Source: Betaproteobacteria bacterium (GTDB lineage: Bacteria; Pseudomonadota; Gammaproteobacteria; Burkholderiales; Casimicrobiaceae). From it: a stretch of DNA of 8,198 nucleotides. Both the position numbers and the translations under genes were made by a program. The notes under the pieces were generated by a model. That model saw only the letters and a list, made by a program, of their open reading frames with translations. It was not told where the DNA came from and did no database searches. The stretch is taken from assembly GCA_005883655.1 (NCBI GenBank), contig VBDA01000142.1, forward strand, positions 1-8,198, in the 5' to 3' direction. Of this stretch, positions 1-7,662 are shown piece by piece. How positions within the stretch are numbered: the first letter of the stretch is position 1; each line of letters begins with the position of its first letter.

Positions 1-607
1 AGCGCGCAACCAACGGGGCACCTGCCGCGACTCGCTCGGCGGTCGCCCGCGCCTCGGTCTCGACGAATTCATCAGCTATCACGCGCTGTACCAATCCCTT
101 TTCACGCGCCTCCTCCGCACCGAAAATTCGCCCTTCGAGCAGGATCTCGAGGGCGACGGCGGGACCGACCACCGACAAGAGCCCGCTCAACTCACCGTAG
201 CCCATGGTGAGGCCGAGCCGATTGATCGGAATACCGAAACGGCTCGACTCGCCGCAGATGCGCAGGTCGCACATTAACGCGATCTCGAGGCCGCCACCGA
301 CGCACGCGCCGTGGATCATCGCGACCGTCGGGTGGATGCACTCGCCAATGGCCTGCATGGTCGAGTGGATCAATTCACCATACGCGCGCACCTGAGGAAA
401 CTCGCTGATATCCGCGCCGGCACCGAACGCCTTGTTGCCTGCACCGCGCAGGATCACGCAGCGCAGATCGGATTCGAGCGAAAGTTCGCGCATCTGGCGT
501 CCGAGCTCACGCCACGACGACTCGGACAGGGCATTCAGGCTTTCAGGGCGATTGAGAACGACGGTTGCCACCGAACCGTCACGCTGCACCAGAACCGGAT
601 CGGCCAT
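1..607 (-). CDS. Enoyl-CoA hydratase/isomerase (crotonase) family protein, C-terminus cut by window edge
   Basis: The minus strand is open from an ATG at 607 to the left edge, giving 202 codons of a protein that normally has about 255-270 residues, so the C-terminal helices are missing. The crotonase fold is clear: an N-terminal V-x-L-N-R-P-E-S-L-N-A-L segment (residues 17-27), the G-A-G-A-D-I-S acyl-CoA/oxyanion segment (62-68), and the second oxyanion loop H-G-A-C-V-G-G-G-L-E-I-A (99-110). The first catalytic glutamate of enoyl-CoA hydratase is present as E108. The second falls in F-G-I-P-I-N-R-L-G, where isoleucine 128 occupies the usual Glu position. Standard syn-hydration is therefore doubtful; an isomerase, hydrolase or other CoA-ester reaction is possible. 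It is probably cytosolic. The start lies 11 bases after the dctM stop, with a weak GAAGAG upstream, so it is probably the fifth gene of the operon. The family is sure; the reaction is not. Confidence 0.9.
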   Translation of the reverse strand, partial: MADPVLVQRDGSVATVVLNRPESLNALSESSWRELGRQMRELSLESDLRCVILRGAGNKAFGAGADISEFPQVRAYGELIHSTMQAIGECIHPTVAMIHGACVGGGLEIALMCDLRICGESSRFGIPINRLGLTMGYGELSGLLSVVGPAVALEILLEGRIFGAEEAREKGLVQRVIADEFVETEARATAERVAAGAPLVAR

Positions 608-618
608 CTCGGCGCTCT

Positions 619-1902
619 TCAGCGGTAGAACAGATCGACCAGCCCCATGCCGGTCACCGGGACGTAAGTCACCAGGATCAGCACTGCGAGCAGCACGGCG
701 ACGAAGTAGACGTTGACCTTGGTGACTTCCCACATATCGGCCTTGGCGATGGCGCAGCAGGTCATCAGCACGCTCGCTACGGGCGGCGTCTGCTGGCCAA
801 TGCCCAGATTGATGGTGACGATCAATCCAAAATGCACCGGATCGATCCCTACCGCCCTAACCAGCGGCATGACCACCGGCACCACGAGGATGATCGCAGC
901 CGCCGAGTGCAGGAAGAGCCCCAGAATCAGGAACAGGACGTTGAGAATCGCGAGCACCGCCCATTTGTTCGACGTGAAATCCAGGATGCTTTGCGCAAGC
1001 TGCTGGGGGAGATGCGTTTCGGTCAGGTACACGCCAAGGAGCGCACTCGCCGCCACCAGCAGCATCACCACCGCAGTCTGCACGCCCCCTTCGATGATCG
1101 CGTTGTGAAGGATCTCGAGATCGAGCTCGCGGTAGACGACGAAGCCGATGAACAGCGATGCCACTACCGCGACCGCTGCACCTTCGGTGGCGGTGACCAC
1201 ACCGCCGAAGATCGTCCCCAAGATCACTACCGGCAGCAAGAATGCCCATAGCGCATCCTTGAACGTGCGCACGACGATACTCCAGCGGAACGCCTGTTCG
1301 ACCGGAAAATTGTAGCGCCGTGCAAACCAGTACGCGATGCCCATCAATCCGAAACCGCCGATGATGCCGGGCACGATGCCGGAGACGAAAAGCTTCACCA
1401 CCGATGTTTCAGCGATGACCGCGTAAAGCAGCATCGGAATCGACGGCGGAATGATCACCGCCAGCGTGGCCGACGAGGAAATCACCGCCGCCGCGAACTC
1501 CTTGGTGTATCCGCGGCTCCTCATCGCCGGTATCAGGATCGCGCCGAGCGCCGCCGCGTCCGCGACGGCGGATCCGGATATCTCGGCGAAGAACATCGAG
1601 GTGCCGATCGATACAATGGCCAGGCCGCCGCGGATCCATCCGAGGATCGCCGAGGCGAACGCGATCAGGCGCCTGGAGATGCCCGAGGCGTTCATGATCG
1701 CGCCCGAAAGGATGAACAGCGGTATCGCAATCAGCGGGAAGCTGGTCGCCCCGTTGTACAAGGTAATCGCGACGTTCGGCAGCGTCGCCGTCCCTTGGGT
1801 AACAAGCAATGCGACAACCGCCACGACACCGAGCGCGACGGCGATGGGAATGTCGATCAGCACCAGCGCGAGGACCGAGGCGAACAGGAGCAGTATTTGC
1901 AT
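619..1902 (-). CDS. dctM: TRAP transporter large permease (DctM family)
   Basis: This is the large membrane subunit of a tripartite ATP-independent periplasmic transporter, which uses an ion gradient to move the solute delivered by the binding protein. The product has 427 residues, the usual DctM length, and is almost entirely hydrophobic, with about a dozen potential membrane segments. Family signatures include P-L-F-I-L-S-G (61-67), G-S-A-V-A-D-A-A-A-L-G (110-120), I-I-P-P-S-I-P-M (150-157), T-A-T-E-G-A-A-V-A (237-245) and G-Q-Q-T-P-P-V-A (369-376). I chose the ATG at 1902, which begins M-Q-I-L-L-L-F. The frame stays open to 2280, but that upstream part is Arg-rich, is not membrane-like and runs through dctQ. 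The bases before 1902 lack a Shine-Dalgarno sequence, and dctQ ends 20 bases upstream, so translation is probably coupled to dctQ. The stop at 619 is 11 bases before the crotonase start. Confidence 0.95.
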   Translation of the reverse strand: MQILLLFASVLALVLIDIPIAVALGVVAVVALLVTQGTATLPNVAITLYNGATSFPLIAIPLFILSGAIMNASGISRRLIAFASAILGWIRGGLAIVSIGTSMFFAEISGSAVADAAALGAILIPAMRSRGYTKEFAAAVISSSATLAVIIPPSIPMLLYAVIAETSVVKLFVSGIVPGIIGGFGLMGIAYWFARRYNFPVEQAFRWSIVVRTFKDALWAFLLPVVILGTIFGGVVTATEGAAVAVVASLFIGFVVYRELDLEILHNAIIEGGVQTAVVMLLVAASALLGVYLTETHLPQQLAQSILDFTSNKWAVLAILNVLFLILGLFLHSAAAIILVVPVVMPLVRAVGIDPVHFGLIVTINLGIGQQTPPVASVLMTCCAIAKADMWEVTKVNVYFVAVLLAVLILVTYVPVTGMGLVDLFYR

Positions 1903-1922
1903 CGGGCTTTGGAGCGAACGGC

Positions 1923-2441
1923 TTAGTGAAGGTGTTCCGCAAGATTGCTTGCGGCAGCCGACTCGAGGCCGCGGGCGGCCCTCAGCGTAGACGGCAAATT
2001 CAGCAGCTCCGCCAGGATGAACATCGCGCAGCTGATCGGGATCACCGACTGCGTCCAGGCCACGGAAACCTTGGGCAAGCTGATCAAATAATCCGTAGCG
2101 AGCACATCGAGCACGGAATAGCCGATCCATCCGACCAGGGCGATGAAGCCGATGACGATCAGTTTGCCGAGGATCACCACGGGCAGGCGCGCACGTGGCG
2201 CGAGCGAGTTCACGATGCCTGGAAATCCGATATGCGCCCGCTTCAATGCGGCAAGCGCCGAGCCGTAGAAGGTGAGCCAAGCGAGAAGAATCACCGCAAC
2301 TTCGTCATACCAAGAGAGCGATTGCCCGATTGCCCGATAGACGACACCGATCGTCACTTCGATCGCGATCGCCGCCATCAGCACCACTACGATCGCATCG
2401 AGCACGATTCCATAGACGTGGCGTACGCGGTCGAGCGACAT
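1923..2441 (-). CDS. dctQ: TRAP transporter small permease (DctQ family)
   Basis: This is the small membrane subunit that pairs with DctM in the inner membrane. The product has 172 residues, typical for the family, with four hydrophobic segments at about 12-34, 46-66, 86-112 and 128-149. The DctQ signature is seen at 47-73: E-V-A-V-I-L-L-A-W, then Y-G-S-A-L-A-A-L-K-R-A-H-I-G-F, containing the conserved glutamate and the R-x-H-I-G turn. The ATG at 2441 is preceded by GAAGG at a suitable distance. It begins 30 bases after the dctP stop and ends 20 bases before the dctM start, giving the standard P-Q-M order. The last 20 or so residues are polar and variable, as is usual in this family. The small permease evolves fast and gives no substrate information. 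Confidence 0.93.
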   Translation of the reverse strand: MSLDRVRHVYGIVLDAIVVVLMAAIAIEVTIGVVYRAIGQSLSWYDEVAVILLAWLTFYGSALAALKRAHIGFPGIVNSLAPRARLPVVILGKLIVIGFIALVGWIGYSVLDVLATDYLISLPKVSVAWTQSVIPISCAMFILAELLNLPSTLRAARGLESAAASNLAEHLH

Positions 2442-2471
2442 GGCCGGCCCTTCGCGAGTGACTTCTGGCAG

Positions 2472-3443
2472 CTACTTGCCGAGCGAAATCGCTTGCTGGA
2501 TAAGCGCCGTCGAGCCGGGCACTTCCTGACCGTATTCCTCGTAGATCGACTTGCTCGCCGCGATAAAAGCGTCCTTGTCGACCTGATTGACTTTCATTCC
2601 CGATGCGGCGAATTTACCGCGCAGCTCGTCGTCTTCCTTTTGCGCTTGCGCATAGACGAATGCCTGCGTCTCCTTGGCCGTGTCTTCCAGGATCTTGCGC
2701 ACGTCGGCGGGCAGGCTGTTGAAGCGGCGCAAGCCCACCGCTAAGAATGCCGGCGTGTAGACGTGACCGGAAAGCGAAAGATACGACTGCACCTCCTGAA
2801 ATTTCTGGGAGTAGATCTGCGTCAGCGGGTTTTCTTCCCCGTCCATCACTCCGGTGGAGAGTGCGGTAAAGACTTCGGAAAGTTTCATCGGGCTGGGGTT
2901 CGCGCCGTAGGCCTGAAACATCTTGAGCCTCCACTTGCCTTCCGGCACCCGCAGCTTGATGCCCTGCAGATCGGCCGGCTTGACGATCGGGCGCTTGCTA
3001 TTGGTGATGTGGCGATATCCGTTTTCCCATACCGCAAGTATCTTGAGACCTTTCGCCTCCGCCGCGGGCTCGAGCTTCGGCCAGAAAATCTCGCGCTCGA
3101 TTCTCGCCATGTGCGCGCGATCCTTGACCAGGTATGGCATTTCGAACAAGCCGAAAAGGTCGGCTTCGGAAGACATGACCGTAGAGGGCAGCGCAAAATC
3201 CAAGGTTCCCAACTTGAGCTTCTGGAGCATCTCCTTGTCGCCGCCAAGCTGGCTGGAGCCGAACACCACGACGCGCGCCTTGTCGCCCAGCTTCGCGTTG
3301 GCGCGCTTCGCAAATTCGTTCGCCGACGAGTCGAACAGTGAGCCGGGCTCGCCCACGTGGCCGAACTTGAGCTCCATCTGCGCCAGCGCGGACTCAGACA
3401 CGCCGATGAGCAAGGCGAGAAGGGCAAGACGGATCGATCGCAT
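2472..3443 (-). CDS. dctP: TRAP transporter substrate-binding protein (DctP family)
   Basis: This is the periplasmic protein that captures the solute for the DctQM permease. The product has 323 residues. A Sec signal peptide is visible: M-R-S-I-R, a leucine-rich core (6-15) and A-L-A at 19-21, with cleavage predicted before Q22. The mature part starts with L-K-F-G-H-V. DctP landmarks are N-G-Y-R-H-I-T-N-S (141-149), G-I-K-L-R-V-P (161-167) with R165 as the arginine expected to hold the ligand carboxylate, and A-L-S-T-G-V-M-D-G-E-E-N-P (194-206). Arg in the second motif argues for an organic acid ligand, but which one cannot be told. The ATG at 3443 has AAGGA seven bases upstream. An in-frame ATG at 3494 would add a polar stretch before the signal peptide and nearly reach the aminotransferase stop, so I rejected it. 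Confidence 0.95.
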   Translation of the reverse strand: MRSIRLALLALLIGVSESALAQMELKFGHVGEPGSLFDSSANEFAKRANAKLGDKARVVVFGSSQLGGDKEMLQKLKLGTLDFALPSTVMSSEADLFGLFEMPYLVKDRAHMARIEREIFWPKLEPAAEAKGLKILAVWENGYRHITNSKRPIVKPADLQGIKLRVPEGKWRLKMFQAYGANPSPMKLSEVFTALSTGVMDGEENPLTQIYSQKFQEVQSYLSLSGHVYTPAFLAVGLRRFNSLPADVRKILEDTAKETQAFVYAQAQKEDDELRGKFAASGMKVNQVDKDAFIAASKSIYEEYGQEVPGSTALIQQAISLGK

Positions 3444-3497
3444 AATGTTTTCCTTGATTGGCGACGTGAATGCGCGCGGGCGGCATGCACGCATCGG

Positions 3498-4748
3498 CTA
3501 TGCGGCGTTAAGGGAACGCTCCTCAGCGTGTGGGGCACCGGGATGCTCTACGGCGGCTGACGATGTCGGCTCCAACCCGGAGAGATAGGACAGCGCGGCG
3601 TCGACGCCGCCACGCTGATGCGGGACGCGACTGGCGGCGAGTCCCATTTCAACGCCGCAGAGCGTTCCACACAGGGTCAGGTCGTTGAAAAAGCCGAGAT
3701 GGCCGATGCGAAACACCCGGCCATTGAGGCGCCCTAGCCCCATGCCGAGGGACATGTCGTAACGCGCCAGTACTTGGCGCCGGAAAGCGTCCGCGTCGTG
3801 TCCTTCCGGCATCATGATCGCCGTCAGCGAGCTGCTGTATTCCGCGGGGTTGCGGCAAAGGAGCTCGAGCCCCCACGCGCGCGCGGCGCGACGCGTCGCC
3901 TCGGCGTGGCGGTTGTGGCGCGCGAATACATTGGCCAGGCCCTCCTCGAGCAGCATCTCGATCGCCTCGTGCAGTCCGTAGAGAAGATTGGTCGCCGGCG
4001 TGTAGGGGAAGTAGCCTTGCTTGTTCGACGCGATAATCTCGTCCCAGCTCCAGTACGACCGCGGCAGGCGCGCCTGCTTGCTCGCGACGAGCGCCTTCTC
4101 GCTCATCGCGTTGGACGACAATCCCGGCGGCAGCATCAGCCCTTTCTGCGAGCCCGCCACGGTAACGTCCACGCCCCACTCCGTGTGCCGGTAGTCGATC
4201 GAGGCCAGCGATGAAATCGTATCGACCATCAGCAGCGCTGGATGCGAGGCGCTGTCGATCGCCTGACGGATGGGCGGAATCCGGCTGGTGACTCCCGTCG
4301 ACGTCTCGTTGTGAACGACGAGGATCGCTTTGATCGCGTGGTCGCGGTCCTGACTTAGCCTGGCTTGGACCTCCGCCGCGTCGACGCCGCTTCTCCAGTC
4401 GCCCGGCACGAAGTCGACCGCCAGCCCGAGCTTGTCGGCCATCTTGCGCCACAGGGTGGCGAAATGACCGGTTTCGAACATGAGTACCCTGTCGCCCGGA
4501 GAAAGCGTATTCACCAGCGCGGCTTCCCACGCACCGGTACCCGAGGCGGGATAAATCACCACCGGCCCGTTGCAGGCAAACACTTTTTTCAAGCCGTCGA
4601 GGATCGAGAGCGTCATCCGCGCGAACTCCGGCCCGCGATGATCGATCGTAGGCTGGTCGAGCGCGCGCAAGATCCGGTCCGGTACATTCGTCGGACCGGG
4701 TATCTGCAGAAAATGACGTCCGCTCGGATGGTCGTCCAGTTTCAACAT
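3498..4748 (-). CDS. PLP-dependent class V aminotransferase, serine/alanine-glyoxylate type
   Basis: The product has 416 residues and belongs to the class V (fold type I) aminotransferases closest in appearance to serine-glyoxylate aminotransferase. These PLP enzymes transfer an amino group to glyoxylate or another 2-oxoacid. Visible landmarks are P-G-P-T-N-V-P (17-23), D-H-R-G-P-E-F (36-42), S-G-T-G-A-W-E-A-A (69-77) for PLP phosphate binding, H-N-E-T-S-T-G-V (146-153), V-D-T-I-S-S-L-A-S (175-183), G-S-Q-K-G-L-M-L-P-P-G (199-209) with K202 as the Schiff-base lysine, and F-R-I-G-H-L-G (346-352) with R347 placed to bind the substrate carboxylate. The ATG at 4748 is preceded by AAGGGA at five bases. 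It is probably the first gene of the operon, 54 bases before dctP. The last 25 or so residues form a polar, Ala/Pro/Glu-rich tail that looks longer than usual. Donor and acceptor preferences (serine, alanine; glyoxylate) are inferred from family resemblance only. Confidence 0.92.
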   Translation of the reverse strand: MLKLDDHPSGRHFLQIPGPTNVPDRILRALDQPTIDHRGPEFARMTLSILDGLKKVFACNGPVVIYPASGTGAWEAALVNTLSPGDRVLMFETGHFATLWRKMADKLGLAVDFVPGDWRSGVDAAEVQARLSQDRDHAIKAILVVHNETSTGVTSRIPPIRQAIDSASHPALLMVDTISSLASIDYRHTEWGVDVTVAGSQKGLMLPPGLSSNAMSEKALVASKQARLPRSYWSWDEIIASNKQGYFPYTPATNLLYGLHEAIEMLLEEGLANVFARHNRHAEATRRAARAWGLELLCRNPAEYSSSLTAIMMPEGHDADAFRRQVLARYDMSLGMGLGRLNGRVFRIGHLGFFNDLTLCGTLCGVEMGLAASRVPHQRGGVDAALSYLSGLEPTSSAAVEHPGAPHAEERSLNAA

Positions 4749-4834
4749 CGGGTTCCCTTGCGGTGGCAGCTCGTTCTATTGTACAAGAGAGTTCATTCCG
4801 CCGGCCGGCGAGCCTTTCTTTGCGCACCTTGTCC
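4749..4834. promoter_or_regulatory. Divergent promoter region with a 16-base near-palindrome
   Basis: These 86 bases separate the two divergent starts and must carry the promoters of both units. They contain a near-perfect inverted repeat at 4775-4790, TCTATTGTACAAGAGA. The core TTGTACAA (4779-4786) is a perfect palindrome and 14 of 16 positions are symmetric. On the minus strand TACAAT (plus 4778-4783) sits inside the repeat and could be a -10 box about 30 bases from the aminotransferase start; I see no good -35 box before it. A repressor or activator bound here would control the operon. A second perfect but all-G/C palindrome, CGCCGGCCGGCG, lies at 4799-4810 and may be chance in GC-rich DNA. 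T-x-G-T/A-C-x-A symmetry is reminiscent of GntR-family operators, but no regulator gene is in the window. Confidence 0.4.
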
Positions 4835-7660
4835 ATGAATGCACCGGTCGAGCACCCCATCAAGATCGATTCGCGGCTCTCGCGCGCTGCGGCGCGTGTC
4901 GCAGCTAGCGCGCCGCTCGTACAGCGGCTCTCCGCCGAATGCCGTGGTGACGTGCTGTTCGACATCGGATCGCGCGGGCGCTACGCGACCGACGCTTCCA
5001 TCTACCAGATCTTCCCCATTGGCGTGGTCGTGCCGTGTGACGAAGCGGACGCGCGGACCGCGCTGGCTATCGCGCGCGAGCTCGAGGTGCCGATCCTTCC
5101 GCGCGGCGCCGGGTCGTCGCAATGCGGGCAGACCGTCGGCGAGGCACTGGTGATCGATCACAGCAAATCGTTGCGTGAGATTGTCGACTTCGACCCGGAC
5201 GCGATGACCGTGACCGTTCAGCCGGGTGTGGTGCTCGATCAGCTCAACGCCTACCTCCGTCCGCACGGGCTCTGGTTTCCGGTCGACGTGAGCACCTCGG
5301 CACAGGCGACGATCGGAGGCATGGCGGGCAACAATTCGTGCGGCTCGCGCTCGATCGAGTACGGCAACATGGTGCACAACGTTGTCGGCATCGAGGCGAT
5401 TCTGGCCGACGGCAGGGAAATGGCATTTGGTCCGGCCAGGGAAATGCATGATGCCGAAGCGAATGCGTTGACCAAGGCGCTCTCGGCGATCGGTGCCCGC
5501 GAGCGCGACGAAATCGGCCGCATGGTCCCCAGCATGCTGCGCCGCGTCGGGGGTTACAACATCGACGTGTTCAATCCGCAGAGCGAGCGCTCCTATACGC
5601 GCGATGGCTCGGTCAACTTCGCCCATCTCCTCGTCGGCTCCGAGGGAACACTCGCCTATTTTTCGCGCCTCAGGCTGCAGCTCGCCCGACTGCCGGCAAG
5701 CAAGGCCCTGGGCGTGGTCAATTTCCCGTCGTTTCGTGCGGCGATGGCGGCGGCGCAGCACATCGTCACCTTGAAGCCAACCGCGGTCGAGCTCGTCGAT
5801 CGCACCATGATCGAGCTCTCGCGCGCGAATCCGGCATTTCGCCCCGTCATCGAAAGCGCGTTGATCGGTCAGCCGGAGGCGGTATTGCTGGTCGAATTCG
5901 CGGGCGAGGACGGCAGCGTGCAAAGCGAGCGCCTCGAGCGACTCTCGGAGCTCATGGGCGACCTAGGCCTTGCGGACGCGGTCGTGCGCATCACCGCGCC
6001 CCAGGCGCAGAAAGCGTTGTGGGACGTGCGCAAGGCCGGATTGAACATCATGATGTCGATGAAAGGCGACGGCAAGCCAGTGTCGTTCATCGAGGACTGC
6101 GCGGTGCCGCTCGAGCACCTTGAGGAATACACCGAGCGCCTGACGCAGATTTTTCGAAAGCACGGTACGGATGGCACCTGGTACGCGCATGCCAGCGTCG
6201 GCACTCTGCATGTGCGCCCGATCCTCGACATGCGTCGCGGCGGTGCGGCGAAGATGCGCGCCATCGCCGAGGAGGCTGCCGCCATGGTCCGCCAATACAA
6301 GGGGGCGTACTCGGGCGAGCACGGCGACGGCTTGTGCCGCGGCGAGTGGGTGGCGTGGCAGTTCGGCCCGCGGCTCAATGCCGCGTTTGCCGAGATTAAG
6401 GCATTGTTCGATCCGGGCAACCGCATGAACCCCGGCAAAATCGTCGCGCCGCCGAGGATGGACGATGCGGCGCTGTTCCGATTCGGCCCGCACCACCAGC
6501 GACGCGCATTCGAACCGGCGCTGGATTGGTCGCCATGGGACGTCCAGCGCGACCCGCTGACCGGTCAAGAGACGGAGCCCGGATCCGGTGGAGACCCGGC
6601 GCACGGTCTCGCCAGCGCGATCGAGATGTGCAACAACAACGGCCATTGCCGCAAGTTCGACGCTGGAACCATGTGTCCGAGCTATCGCGTCACCCGCGAT
6701 GAGCAGCATACGACGCGCGGGCGTGCCAACACGCTGCGGCTCGCGCTTGCCGGCCAACTCGGGCAGGAAGATTTCGCCGGCGACGCCGTGCGCGATGCGC
6801 TCGATCTGTGCGTGTCGTGCAAAGGCTGCCGGCGCGAGTGCCCGACTGGCATCGACATGGCCAAGCTAAAGATCGAGTTTCTTGCCGCCCGCAACGCACG
6901 CTACGGCAGATCGCTTCGGCAGCGGCTTACTGCCTACCTGCCGCGCTACGCGCCTGCCTTAAGCCACTGGTCGTGGATCGCCAATCTGCGCGACCGGATT
7001 CCCGGTGCCGCGCAACTTTCCGAGCGCTGGCTCGGCTTGTCGCAGCGGCGCTCATTGCCGCAATGGCGCGCACCATTCCTGCGCACCGCCAACTCCCAGT
7101 GGTCCACAATTGCGTCCGCGACGCCCAAGCCTGGCCGCGAAGTCGTTTTGTTCATCGACACATTCAGCAACTACTTCGCGCAAGCGAACGCGCGCGCCGC
7201 AACGAATGTGCTCGAAGCCGGCGGTTACACCGTGCACACCCACGTCGCCGGTTCGGGACGGCCGCTTTGCTGCGGCCGCACTTTCCTCGCCGCCGGAATG
7301 GTCGAACAGGCCCGCGACGAAGCGCGGCGCACACTCGATGCCCTGCTGCCCTATGTGCGCCGGGGAGTCGCGATCGTCGGCCTGGAGCCATCGTGCCTGC
7401 TTACGCTGCGCGATGAATTCCTCAGCTATCGCTTCGGTGATGATGCGCATTTGCTCGCTCGAAATGCGCTGCTGTTGGAGGAGTTTCTGGTGCGCGAGAA
7501 CTCCGCCGGACGGCTCTCGCTCAAGCTTAAATCGTTGCCAAGCGTCGAGGCGCTCCTGCACGGGCACTGTCATCAGAAGGCGTTTGCGGCTTTCGAAGCG
7601 GTAACAACCGTTCTGGGCTGGATTCCGCAACTGAAGACGCGGGTGGTCGAATCGAGCTAG
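4835..7660 (+). CDS. FAD-binding and [4Fe-4S]-binding oxidoreductase (D-2-hydroxyacid dehydrogenase, YdiJ-like), frameshifted before the C-terminus
   Basis: The frame gives 941 residues; repairing the 4-base duplication at 7655-7662 would give 1014, close to the roughly 1000-residue norm. Domain order: a PCMH-type FAD domain (about 50-285) with P-R-G-A-G-S-S-Q-C-G-Q (89-99) and G-G-M-A-G-N-N-S-C-G (161-170); an FAD-linked oxidase C-terminal domain (about 285-540) with S-G-E-H-G-D-G (493-499) and N-R-M-N-P-G-K (529-535); a two-cluster ferredoxin region with C599, C605, C614-Pro and C659, C662, C665, C669-Pro; and a CCG domain with L-C-C-G-R (811-815), E-P-S-C (851-854) and G-H-C-H-Q-K-A (910-916). 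Relatives oxidise D-2-hydroxyacids such as D-2-hydroxyglutarate, D-lactate or glycolate to 2-oxoacids and pass electrons to the respiratory chain. The stop at 7658 removes the second CCG motif, so activity is doubtful. ATG 4835 lacks a clear Shine-Dalgarno; GTG 4763 is in frame but would place the promoter palindrome inside the gene. Confidence 0.88.
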   Translation: MNAPVEHPIKIDSRLSRAAARVAASAPLVQRLSAECRGDVLFDIGSRGRYATDASIYQIFPIGVVVPCDEADARTALAIARELEVPILPRGAGSSQCGQTVGEALVIDHSKSLREIVDFDPDAMTVTVQPGVVLDQLNAYLRPHGLWFPVDVSTSAQATIGGMAGNNSCGSRSIEYGNMVHNVVGIEAILADGREMAFGPAREMHDAEANALTKALSAIGARERDEIGRMVPSMLRRVGGYNIDVFNPQSERSYTRDGSVNFAHLLVGSEGTLAYFSRLRLQLARLPASKALGVVNFPSFRAAMAAAQHIVTLKPTAVELVDRTMIELSRANPAFRPVIESALIGQPEAVLLVEFAGEDGSVQSERLERLSELMGDLGLADAVVRITAPQAQKALWDVRKAGLNIMMSMKGDGKPVSFIEDCAVPLEHLEEYTERLTQIFRKHGTDGTWYAHASVGTLHVRPILDMRRGGAAKMRAIAEEAAAMVRQYKGAYSGEHGDGLCRGEWVAWQFGPRLNAAFAEIKALFDPGNRMNPGKIVAPPRMDDAALFRFGPHHQRRAFEPALDWSPWDVQRDPLTGQETEPGSGGDPAHGLASAIEMCNNNGHCRKFDAGTMCPSYRVTRDEQHTTRGRANTLRLALAGQLGQEDFAGDAVRDALDLCVSCKGCRRECPTGIDMAKLKIEFLAARNARYGRSLRQRLTAYLPRYAPALSHWSWIANLRDRIPGAAQLSERWLGLSQRRSLPQWRAPFLRTANSQWSTIASATPKPGREVVLFIDTFSNYFAQANARAATNVLEAGGYTVHTHVAGSGRPLCCGRTFLAAGMVEQARDEARRTLDALLPYVRRGVAIVGLEPSCLLTLRDEFLSYRFGDDAHLLARNALLLEEFLVRENSAGRLSLKLKSLPSVEALLHGHCHQKAFAAFEAVTTVLGWIPQLKTRVVESS

Positions 7661-7662
7661 CT
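7655..7662 (+). repeat. 4-base tandem duplication (AGCT x2) causing a frameshift
   Basis: The bases AGCTAGCT read as two adjacent AGCT units. The expected coding is Glu-Ser-Ser-Cys-Cys-Gly-Met (GAA TCG AGC TGC TGC GGC ATG). The actual sequence is GAA TCG AGC TAG CTG CTG, so one extra 4-base unit creates a TAG stop at 7658-7660 and shifts the frame. Deleting either unit restores the full S-S-C-C-G-M-A-G motif exactly. It could be a real replication-slippage mutation or an assembly/sequencing error. Confidence 0.85.

Noticed and set aside
565..1251. Long plus-strand open frame opposite dctM
   Set aside because: Its translation is very rich in His, Arg, Asp and Gln with no family resemblance, as expected of an antisense shadow of a GC-rich membrane protein gene.
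1903..2280. N-terminal extension of dctM up to 2280
   Set aside because: The extension is Arg-rich and non-hydrophobic and lies within dctQ in another frame; the family-length protein starts at 1902.
1809..2744. 311-codon plus-strand open frame opposite dctM, dctQ and dctP
   Set aside because: It spans three clearly real genes on the other strand, has Arg/Asp/His-rich composition and no recognisable motif.
3649..4965. 438-codon minus-strand frame overlapping the aminotransferase in another frame
   Set aside because: It crosses the divergent promoter region and is Arg/Ala/Gly-rich low-complexity sequence; the overlapping aminotransferase frame carries all PLP motifs.
4793..5923. 376-codon minus-strand frame opposite the dehydrogenase
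   Set aside because: It is an antisense shadow in GC-rich coding DNA; the plus strand has an unmistakable FAD domain.
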